Positions 52,640 to 62,900 of a DNA stretch of 64,000 nucleotides are shown in pieces. This stretch comes from Clusia tigrina (Eukaryota; Arthropoda; Insecta; Diptera; Clusiidae). The notes beneath the pieces are model-generated. The model was given only the letters and a program-made list of their open reading frames with translations. It was not told where the DNA came from and did not search any database. The stretch spans positions 80,423,995 to 80,487,994 of the forward strand of contig OV050031.1 in the NCBI GenBank assembly GCA_920105625.2. The letters are read 5' to 3'. The translations under genes were made by a program, and so were the position numbers. Numbering within the stretch: the first letter of the stretch is position 1; each line of letters starts with the position of its first letter.

Positions 52640-54181
52640 TGTCGGCGTCGCAGCCTCTTGTCAGCGTCTCTGTATGCATCTCAGTCGCTGCCGTTGTCGA
52701 TTGGGGGGTTTGCTGCCTTCTCTATGTCTATATCTACCCCTATCCGCATCAGTCGGCGTCGCAGCCTCTCTCAGCGTCTCTGTAGGCGTCTCAGTGCCTG
52801 CCGCTGTCGATTGGGAGAGTTTCTGCTGCCTTCTCTATACCTGTATCTACCCCTCTCTGCCTCAGACGGTGTTTCAGACGGCGCCGCAGCCTCTGTCAGC
52901 GGCTCTGTAGGCGTCTCAGTCACTGCTGCGGTCGATTGAGGGGTCTGCTGCCTTCTCTATGCCTATATCTACTCCTACCTGTTTCAGTCGGCATCTCAGT
53001 CTGTGTCGCAGCCTCTGTCAGCATCTCTGTAGGCGTCTCAGTTGTTGCCGCTGTCGATTGGGGGTCTGTTGCCTATTCTATTCCTATGTCTACCCCTCTC
53101 TACCTCAGTCGGCGTCTTAGTCGGCTTCGCAGCCTCTGTCAGCATCTCTGGAGGCGTCTCAGTCGCTGCCGCTGTTGATTGGGGGGGTCTGCTGCCTTCT
53201 CTATGCCAATGTTTACCCCTATCTGCCTCAGTCGGCGTCGCAGCCTCTGTCAGCGTCTCTGTAGGTGTCTCAGTCGCTGCCGCTGTCGATTGGGGGGTCT
53301 GCTGCCTTCTCTATGCCTATATCTACCCCTATCTGCCTCAGTCGGCGTCTCAGTTAGCGTCGCAGCTTTTGTCAGCGTCTCTGTAGGCATCTCAGTCGCT
53401 GCCGCTGTCGATTGGGGGGTCTGCTGCCTTATCTATGGCTATATCTACCCCTGTCCGCATCAGTCGGCGTCGCAGCCTCTCTCAGCGTCTCTGTAGGCGT
53501 CTCAGTAGCTGCCGCTGTCGATTGGGGGGTCTGCTGCATTCTCTATGCCCATATCTACCCCTATCTGCCTCAGTCGGAGTCGCAGTGGGCGTCGCAGCCT
53601 CTGTCAGCGTCTCTGTAGGCGTCTCAGTCGCTGCCGCTGTCGATTGAGGGGTTTGCTGCTTTCTCTATGAATATATCTACCCCTATCTGCCTCAGTCGGC
53701 GTCTCAGTCGGCGTCGCAGCCTATGTCAGCGTCTTTGTAGGCGTCTCTGTCGCTGCCGCTGTTGATTGGGGGGTCTGCTGACTTCTCTATGCCTATCTCT
53801 TCCCCTATCTGCCTCAGTCGGCGCCACAGTCGTCTTCGCAGCCTCTGTCAGCGTCTCTGTAGGCGTGTCAGTCGCTGCCGCTGTCCATTGGTAGGTCTGC
53901 TGCCTTCTCTATGCCTATATCTACCCCTACGCGCCTCAGTCGGCGTCACAGTCGGCTTCGCAGCCTCTGTCAGTCTCTCTGTAGGCGTCTCAGTCGCTGC
54001 AGCTGTCGATTGGTGGTTCTGCTGCCTTCTCTATGCCTATATCTACCCCTACCTGCCTCAGTCGGCATCTCAGTCGGCGTCGCAGCCTCTATCCGCATCT
54101 CTGTATGGGTCTCAGTTGTTGCCGCTCTCGATTGGGTTGTCTGCTGCCTTCTCGACGCCTATGTCTAACCCTCTCTGCCTC
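52640..54181 (+). repeat. 1.54-kb segmental duplication, copy A
   Basis: Direct repeat with 54,182-55,567 at a constant offset of 1,543 bp (52,936 with 54,479; 53,179 with 54,722; 53,762 with 55,305; 53,911 with 55,454), about 13 monomers. It includes the unusual CTGCTGCGGTCGATTGAGG and GAGAGTTTCTGCTGCC variants. The mirror left region (4.8-7.5 kb) also contains related double copies offset by about 1,306-1,551 bp, so part of this duplication may predate the inversion. Confidence 0.85.
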
Positions 54182-55567
54182 AGTCGGCGTCGCAGCCTCT
54201 TGTCAGCGTCTCTGTATGCATCTCAGTCGCTGCCGTTGTCGATTGGGGGGTTTTGATGCCTTCTCTATGTCTATATCTACCCCTATCCGCATCAGTCGGC
54301 GTCGCAGCCTCTCTCAGCGTCTCTGTAGGCGTCTCAGTGCCTGCCGCTGTCGATTGGGAGAGTTTCTGCTGCCTTCTCTATACCTGTATCTACCCCTCTC
54401 TGCCTCAGACGGTGTCTCAGACGGCGCCGAAGCCTCTGTCAGCGGCTCTGTAGGCGTCTCAGTCACTGCTGCGGTCGATTGAGGGGTCTGCTGCCTTCTC
54501 TATGCCTATATCTACCCCTACCTGTTTCAGTCGGCATCTCAGTCTGCGTCGCAGCCTCTGTCAGCATCTCTGTAGGCGTCTCAGTTGTTGCCGCTGTCGA
54601 TTGGGGGTCTGTTGCCTATTCTATTCCTATGTCTACCCCTCTCTACCTCAGTCGGCGTCTTAGTCGGCTTCGCAGCCTCTGTCAGCATCTCTGGAGGCGT
54701 CTCAGTCGCTGCCGCTGCTGATTGGGGGGGTCTGCTGCCTTCTCTATGTCAATGTTTACCCCTATCTGCCTCAGTCGGCGTCGCAGCCTCTGTCAGCGTC
54801 TCTGTAGGTGTCTCAGTCGCTGCCGCTGTCGATTGGGGGGTCTGCTGCCTTCTCTATGCCTATATGTACCCCTATCTGCCTCAGTCGGCGTCTCAGTTAG
54901 CGTCGCAGCTTTTGTCAGCGTCTCTGTAGGCATCTCAGTCGCTGCCGCTGTCGATTGGGGGGTCTGCTGCCTTCTCTATGGCTATATCTACCCCTGTCCG
55001 CATCAGTCGGCGTCGCAGCCTCTCTCAGCGTCTCTGTAGGCGTCTCAGTAGCTGCCGCTGTCGATTGGGGGGTCTGCTGCATTCTCTATGCCCATATCTA
55101 CCCCTATCTGCCTCAGTCGGAGTCGCAGTGGGCGTCGTAGCCTCTGTCAGCGTCTCTGTTGGCGTCGCAGTCGCTGCCGCTGTCGATTGAGGGGTTTGCT
55201 GCTTTCTCTATGAATATATCTACCCCTATCTGCCTCAGTCGGCGTCTCAGTCAGCGTCGCAGCCTATGTCAGCGTCTTTGTAGGCGTCTCTGTCGCTGCC
55301 GCTGTTGATTGGGGGGTCTGCTGACTTCTCTATGCCTATCTCTTTCCCTATCTGCCTCAGTCGGCGCCACAGTCGTCTTCGCAGCCTCTGTCAGCGTCTC
55401 TGTAGGCGTGTCAGTCGCTGCCGCTGTCCATTGGTAGGTCTGCTGCCTTCTCTATGCCTATATCTACCCCTACGCGCCTCAGTCGGCGTCACAGTCGGCT
55501 TCGCAGCCTCTGTCAGTCTCTCTGTAGGCGTCTCAGTCGCTGCAGCTGTCGATTGGTAGGTCTGCTG
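54182..55567 (+). repeat. 1.54-kb segmental duplication, copy B
   Basis: Second copy, adjoining copy A. Both copies share rare variants such as GTTGCCTATTCTATTCC and TCTATGAATATATC. Copies differ at a few bases, for example GGTGGTTCTGCTGCC near 54,015 against GGTAGGTCTGCTGCC near 55,555. Confidence 0.85.
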
Positions 55568-58500
55568 CCTTCTCTATGCCTATGTCTACCCGTCTCTGCC
55601 TCAGTCAGCGTCACAGCATCTGTCAGCGTCTCTGTAGGCGTCTCAGTCGCTGCCGCCGTCGATTGGGGGGTCTGCTGCCTTCTGTATGCCTATATCTACC
55701 CCTATCTGCCTCAGTCGGCAACTCAGTCGGCGTCGCAGCTTCTATCAGCGTCTCTGTAGGCGTCTCAGTTGTTGCCGCTGTCGATTGGGGATCTGCTGCC
55801 TTCTCTATTCCTATGTCTACCCCTCTCTGCCTCAGTCGGCGTCTTAGTCGGCTTCGCAGCCTCTGTCAGCATATCTGTAAGCGTCTCAGTCGCTGCCGCT
55901 GTCGATTGGGGGGTCTATGCCTATGTCTACCCTTATCTGCCTCAGTCGGCGTCTCAGTTAGCGTCGCAGCTTCTGTCAGACTCTCTGAATGCGTCTCAGT
56001 CGCTGCCGCTGTCGATTGGGGGTCTGCTGCCTTCTCTATGCCTATATCTACCCCTATCTGCCTCAGTCGGCGTTTCAGTCGGCGTCGCAGCCTCTGTAAG
56101 CGTCTCTGTATGTGTCTCAGTCGCTGCCGCTGTCGATTGGGGTGTCTGCTGCCTTCTCTATGCCTATGTCTACCCCTCTCTGGCTCAGTCGGCGTCGCAG
56201 CATCTGTCAGCGTCTCTCTAAGCGTCACAGTCGCTGCCGCCGGCGATTGGGAGGTCTGCTGCATTCTCTATGCCAATATCTACCCCTATCTGCCTCAGTC
56301 GGCGTTTCAGTCAGCGTCGCAGCCTCTGTCAAAGTCTCTGTAGGCGTGTTAGTAGTTGCCGCTGTCGATTGGGGGGTCTGGTGCTTTCTCTATGCCTATA
56401 TCTACCCCTCTCTGCCTCAGTCGGCATCTCAGTCTGCGTCGCAGCCTCTGTCAGCATCCCTGTAGGCGTCTCAGTTGTTGCCGCTGTCGATTGGGGGTCT
56501 GTTGCCTATTCTATTCCTATGTCTACCCCTCTCTACCTTAGTCGGTGCCTCAGTCGGCGTCGCAGCCTCTGTCAGCGTCTCTGTAGGTGTCTCAGTCGCT
56601 GCCGCTGTCGATTGGGGGGTCTGCTGCCTTCTCTATGCCTATATCTACCCCTATCTGCTTCAGTCGGCGTCTCAGTTAGCGTCGCAGCTTTTGTCAGCGT
56701 CTCTGTAGGCGTCTCAGTTGTTGCCGCTGTCGATTGGGGGTCTGTTGCCTATTCTATTCCTATGTCTACCCCTCTCTACCTTAGTCGGCGTCTTAGTCGG
56801 CTTCGCAGCCTCTGTCAGCATCTCTGGAGGCGTCTCAGTCGCTGCTGCTGTTGATTGGGGGGTCTGCTGCCTTCTCTATGCCAATGTTTACCCCTATCTG
56901 CCTCAGTCGGCGTTTCAGTCAGCGTCGCAGCCTCTGTCAAAGTCTCTGTAGGCGTGTTAGTAGTTGCCGCTGTCGATTGGGGGGTCTGGTGCTTTCTCTA
57001 TGCCTATATCTACCCCTCTCTGCCTCAGTCGGCATCTCAGTCTGCGTCGCAGCCTCTGTCAGCATCCCTGTAGGCGTCTCAGTTGTTGCCGCTGTCGATT
57101 GGGGGTCTGTTGCCTATTCTATTCCTATGTCTACCCCTCTCTACCTTAGTCGGCGTCTTAGTCGGCTTCGCAGCCTCTGTCAGCATCTCTGGAGGCGTCT
57201 CAGTCGCTGCTGCTGTTGATTGGGGGGTCTGCTGCCTTCTCTATGCCAATGTTTACCCCTATCTGCCTCAGTCGGCGTCGCAGCCTCTGTCAGCGTCTCT
57301 GTAGGTGTCTCAGTCGCTGCCGCGTTAGATTGGGGGTCTGCTGCCTTCTCTATGCCTATATCTACCCCTATCTGCTTCAGTCGGCGTCTCAGTTAGCGTC
57401 GCAGCTTTTGTCAGCGTCTCTGTAGGCATCTCAGTCGCTGCCGCTGTCGATTGGGGGGTCTGCTGCCTTCTCTATGGCTATATCTACCCCTGTCCGCATC
57501 AGTCGGCGTCGCAGCCTCTCTCAGCGTCTCTGTAGGCGTCTCAGTAGCTGCCGCTGTCGATTGGGGGGTCTGCTGCATTCTCTATGCCCATATCTACCCC
57601 TATCTGCCTCAGTCGGAGTCGCAGTGGGCGTCGCAGCCTCTGTCAGCGTCTCTGTAGGCGTCTCAGTCGCTGCCGCTGTCGATTGAGGGGTTTGCTGCTT
57701 TCTCTATGAATATATCTACCCCTATCTGCCTCAGTCGGCGTCTCAGTCGGCGTCGCAGCCTATGTCAGCGTCTCTGTAGGCGTCTCAGTCGCTGCCGCTG
57801 TCGATTGGGGGGTCTGCTGACTTCTCTATGCCTATCTCTTCCCTTATCTGCCTCAGTCGGCGCCACAGTCGTCTTCGCAGCCTCTGTCTGCGTCTCTGTA
57901 GGCGTGTCAGTCGCTGCCGCTGTCCATTGGTAGGTCTGCTGCCTTCTCTATGCCTATATCTACCCCTACGCGCCTCAGTCGGCGTCACAGTCGGCTTCGC
58001 AGCCTCTGTCAGTCTCTCTGTAGGCGTCTCAGTCGCTGCAGCTGTCGATTGGTGGGTCTGCTGCCTTCTCTATGGCTATATCTACCCCTGTCCGCATCAG
58101 TCGGCGTCGCAGCCTCTCTCAGCGTCTCTGTAGGCGTCTCAGTAGCTGCCGCTGTCGATTGGGGGTCTGCTGCCTTCTCTATGCCTATATCTACCCCTAT
58201 CTGCCTCAGTCGGCGTTTCAGTCGGCGTCGCAGCCTCTGTAAGCGTATCTGTATGTGTCTCAGTCGCTGCCGCTGTCGATTGGGGGGTATGCTGCCTTCT
58301 CGATGCCAATATCTACCCCTATCTGCCTCAGTTGGCTTCGCAGCCTCTGTCAGCGTCTATGTAGGCGTCTCATTTGTTGCTGCTGTCAATTGGGGTGTCT
58401 GCTGCCTTCTCTATGCCTATGTCTACCCCTCTCTGGCTCAGTCGGCGTCTCAGTCGGCGTCGCAGCATCTGTCAGCGTCTCTCTAGGCGTCACAGTCGCT

Positions 58501-61500
58501 GCCGCCGTCGATTGGGAGGTCTGCTGCATTCTCTATGCCAATATCTACCCCTATCTGCCTCAGTCGGCGTTTCAGTCGGCGTCGCAGCCTCTGTAAGCGT
58601 CTCTGTAGGTGTCTCAGTCGCTGCCGCTGTCGATTGGGGGGTCTGCTGCCTTCTCGATGCCAATATCTACCCCTATCTGCCTCAGTTGGCTTCGCAGCCT
58701 CTGTCAGCGTCTATGTAGGCGTCTCATTTGTTGCCGCTGTCGATTGGGGTGTCTGCTCCCTTCTCTATGCCTATGTCTACCCCTCTCTGCCTCAGTCGGC
58801 CTCTCAGTCGGCGTCGCAGCCTCTGTCAGCGTCTCTGTAGGCATCTCAGTCGTTGCCATTGTCGATTGGGGGGTCTGCTGCCTTCTCTATAGCTATATCT
58901 ACCCCTATCCGCATCAGTCGGCGTCGCAGCCTCTCTCAGCGTCTCTGTAGGCGTCTCAGTGCCTGCCGCTGTCGATTGATGGGTTTCTGGTGCCTTCTGT
59001 ATACCTGTATCTACCCCTCTCTGCCTCAGACGGTGTCTCAGACGGCGCCGCAGCATCTGTCAGCGGCTCTGTAGGCGTCTCAGTCACTGCTGCGGTCGAT
59101 TGGTGGGTCTGCTGCCTTCTCTATGCCTATATCTACCCCTACCTGCCTCAGTCGGCATCTCAGTCGGCGTCGCAGCCTCTGTCAGCGTCTCTGTAGGCGT
59201 CTCATTTGTTGCCGCTGTCGATTGAGGTGTCTGCTGCCTTCTCTATGCCTATGTCTACCCTTATCTGCCTCAGTCGGCGTCTCAGTTAGCGTCGCAGCTT
59301 CTGTCAGACTCTCTGAATGCGTCTCAGTCGCTGCCGCTGTCGATTGGGGGAATGCTGCCTTCTCTATGCCTATATCTACCCCTATCTGCCTCAGTCGGCG
59401 TTTCAGTCGGCGTCGCAGCCTCTGTAAGCGTCTCTGTATGTGTCTCAGTCGCTGCCGCTGTCGATTGGGGTGTCTGCTGCCTTCTCTATGCCTATGTCTA
59501 CCCCTCTCTGGCTCAGTCGGCGTCGCAGCATCTGTCAGCGTCTCTTTAGGCGTCACAGTCGCTGCCGCCGGCGATCGGGAGGTCTGCTGCATTCTCTATG
59601 CCAATATCTACCCCTATCTGCCTCAGTCGGCGTTTGAGTCAGCGTCGCAGCCTCTGTCAAAGTCTCTGTAGGCGTGTTAGTAGTTGCCGCTGTCGATTGG
59701 GGGGTCTGGTGCTTTCTCTATGCCTATATCTACCCCTCTCTGCCTCAGTTGGCATCTCAGTCTGCGTCGCAGCCTCTGTCAGCATCCCTGTAGGCGTCTC
59801 AGTTGTTGCCGCTGTCGATTGGGGGTCTGTTGCCTATTCTATTCCTACGTCTACCCCTCTCTACCTTCGTCGGCGTCTTAGTCGGCTTCGCAGCCTCTGT
59901 CAGCATCTCTGGAGGCGTCTCAGTCGCTGCTGCTGTTGATTGGGGGGTCTGCTGCCTTCTCTATGCCAATGTTTACCCCTATCTGCCTCAGTCGGCGTCG
60001 CAGCCTCTGTCAGCGTCTCTGTAGGTGTCTCAGTCGGTGCCGCTGTCGATTGGGGGGTCTGCTGCCTTCTCTATGCCTATATCTACCCCTATCTGCTTCA
60101 GTCGGCGTCTCAGTTAGCGTCGCAGCTTTTGTCAGCGTCTCTGTAGGCATCTCAGTCGCTGCCGCTGTCGATTGGGGGGTCTGCTGACTTCTCTATGCCT
60201 ATCTCTTCCCTTATCTGCCTCAGTCGGCGCCACAGTCGTCTTCGCAGCCTCTGTCTGCGTCTCTGTAGGCGTGTCAGTCGCTGCCGCTGTCCATTGGTAG
60301 GTCTGCTGCCTTCTCTATGCCTATATCTACCCCTACGCGCCTCAGTCGGCGTCACAGTCGGCTTCGCAGCCTCTGTCAGTCTCTCTGTAGGCGTCTCAGT
60401 CGCTGCAGCTGTCGATTGGTGGGTCTGCTGCCTTCTCTATGGCTATATCTACCCCTGTCCGCATCAGTCGGCGTCGCAGCCTCTCTTAGCGTCTCTGTAG
60501 GCGTCTCAGTAGCTGCCGCTGTCGATTGGGGGGTCTGCTGCCTTCTCTATGCCTATATCTACCCCTATCTGCCTCAGTCGGCGTTTCAGTCGGCGTCGCA
60601 GCCTCTGTAAGCGTCTCTGTAGGTGTCTCAGTCGCTGCCGCTGTCGATTGGGGGGTCTGCTGCCTTCTCGATGCCAATATCTACCCCTATCTGCCTCAGT
60701 TGGCTTCGCAGCCTCTGTCAGCGTCTATGTAGGCGTCTCATTTGTTGCCGCTGTCGATTGGGGTGTCTGCTCCCTTCTCTATGCCTATGTCTACCCCTCT
60801 CTGCCTCAGTCGGCCTCTCAGTCGGCGTCGCAGCCTCTGTCAGCGTCTCTGTAGGCATCTCAGTCGTTGCCGTTGTCGATTGGGGGGTCTGCTGCCTTCT
60901 CTATAGCTAGATCTACCCCTATCCGCATCAGTCGGCGTCGCAGCCTCTCTCAGCGTCTCTGTAGGCGTCACAGTGCCTGCCGCTGTCGATTGGGGGGGTT
61001 TCTGGTGCCTTCTGTATACCTGTATCTACCCCTCTCTGCCTCAGACGGTGTCTCAGACGGCGCCGCAGCATCTGTCAACGGCTCTGTAGGCGTCTCAGTC
61101 ACTGCTGAGGTCAATTGAGGGGTCTGCTGCCTTCTCTATGCCTATATCTACCCCTACCTGTTTCAGTCGGCATCTCAGTCTGCGTCGCAGCCTCTGTCAG
61201 CATCTCTGTAGGCGTCTCAGTTGTTGCCGCTGTCGATTGGGGGTCTGCTGCCTTCTCTATTCCTATATCTACTACTACGCGCCTCAGTCGGCGTAACAGT
61301 CGGCTTCGCAGCCTCTGTCAGCGTCTCTGTAGGCGTCTCAGTCGCTGCCGCTGTCGATTGGTGGGTCTGCTGCCTTCTCTATGACAATATTTACCCCTAT
61401 CTGCCATAGTCGGCATCTCAGTCGGCAACGCAGCTATTGTCAGCGTCTCTGTAGGCGTCTCAGTCGCTGCCGCTGTCGATTGGGGGGTCTGCTGCCTTCT

Positions 61501-62900
61501 TTACGCCTATATCTACCCTTCTCTGCCTCAGTCGGCGTCTCAGTCGGCGTCGCAGCCTCTGTCAGCGTCTCTGTATGGGGTCTCAGTTGTTGCCGCTGTC
61601 GATTGGGGGGTCTGCTGCCTTCTGTATGCCTATATCTACCCCTATCTGCCTCAGTCGGACACTCAGTGGGCGTCGCAGCCTCTGTCGGTGTCGCAGCCTC
61701 TTGTCAGCGGCTCTGTAGGCATCTCAGTCGCTGCCGTTGTCGATTGGGGGGTTTGCTGCCTTCTCTATGTCTATATCTACCCCTATCCGCATCAGTCGGC
61801 GTCGCAGCCTCTCTCAGCGTCTCTGTAGGCGTCTCAGTACCTGCCGCTGTCAATTGGGGGGGTTTCTGCTGCCTTCTCTATGCCTGTATCTACCCCTCTC
61901 TGCCTCAGTCGGTGTCTCAGACGGCGCCGCAGCCTCTGTCAGCGGCTCTGTAGGCGTCTCAGTCACTGCTGCTGTCGATGGAGGGGTCTGCTGCCTTCTA
62001 TATGCCTATATCTACCCCTACCTGTTTCAGTCGGCATCTCAGTCTGCTTCGCAGCCTCTGTCAGCATCTCTGTAGGCGTCTCAGTTGTTGCCGCTGTCGA
62101 TTGGGGGTCTGCTGCCTTCTCTATTCCTATATCTACTACTACGCGCCTCAGTCTCGGCGTAACAGTCGGCTTCGCAGCCTCTGTCAGCGTCTCTGTAGGC
62201 GTGTCAGTCGCTGCCGCTGTCCATTGGTAGGTCTGCTGCCTTCTCTATGCCTATATCTACCCCTACGCGCCTCAGTCGGCGTCACAGTCGGCTTCGCAGC
62301 CTCTGTCAGTCTCTCTGTAGGCGTCTCAGTCGCTGCAGCTGTCGATTGGTGGGTCTGCTGCCTTCTCTATGCCTATATCTACCCCTACCTGCCTCAGTCG
62401 GCATCTCAGTCGGCGTCGCAGCCTCTGTCAGCGTCTCTGTAGGCGTCTCATTTGTTGCCGCTGTCGATTGAGGTGTCTGCTGCCTTCTCTATGCCTATGT
62501 CTACCCGTCTCTGCCTCAATCAGCGTCACAGCATCTGTCAGCGTCTCTGTAGGCGTCTCAGTCGCTGCCGCCGTCGATTGGGGGGTCTGCTGCCTTCTGT
62601 ATGCCTATATCTACCCCTATCTGCCTCAGTCGGCAACTCAGTCGGCGTCGCAGCCTCTATCAGCGTCTCTGTAGGCGTCTCAGTTGTTGCCGCTGTCGAT
62701 TGGGGATCTGCTGCCTTCTCTATTCCTATGTCTACCCCTCTCTGCCTCAGTCGGCGTCTTAGTCGGCTTCGCAGCCTCTGTCAGCATCTCTGTAAGCGTC
62801 TCAGTCGCTGCCGCTGTCGATTGGGGGGTCTGATGCCATCTCTATGCCTATGTCTACCCTTATCTGCCTCAGTCGGCGTCTCAGTTAGCGTCGCAGCTTC
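55568..62900 (+). repeat. Multi-copy higher-order zone with 3.3-3.6 kb spacing
   Basis: The landmark GTCTCAGTTAGCGTCGCAGC, followed by TTCTGTCAGACTCTC, occurs at about 55,951, 59,279 and 62,879, spaced 3,328 and 3,600 bp. Neighbouring monomers follow at the same offsets (56,112 with 59,440; 56,270 with 59,598). Smaller direct copies are nested inside: offset 608 bp at 56,356/56,964, 2,367 bp at 57,828/60,195 and 2,014 bp at 58,535/60,549. This is the most rearranged part of the right arm. The left arm shows no equivalent expansion, only 4.15-4.6 kb pairing with about 62.25-62.68 kb. Confidence 0.75.
56283..57495 (+). repeat. 608-bp tandem duplication (five monomers)
   Basis: Units at 56,356-56,708 recur at 56,964-57,304 with the shared variants GGTGCTTTCTCTATGCC and GTTGCCTATTCTATTCC. 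The spacing of 608 bp is five monomers. The boundaries are approximate. Confidence 0.75.

Larger units (their letters stand above)
26415..62580 (+). repeat. Right arm of the giant imperfect inverted repeat
   Basis: This is the mirror partner of 4,260-24,670. It starts inside the G run at 26,402-26,417, where TCTGCGGCCTTCTCTATGCC corresponds to the last complete left unit before the junction. A good example pair is 23,028-23,501 with 27,706-28,179: translating the same frame gives 157 codons with only three residue differences, so divergence is low but not zero. The arm is about 16 kb longer than its partner, mainly through direct duplications at 30.1-36.7, 41.8-48.4 and 52.6-62.9 kb. Whether the right arm gained these or the left lost them cannot be decided from this window. 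Confidence 0.88.
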
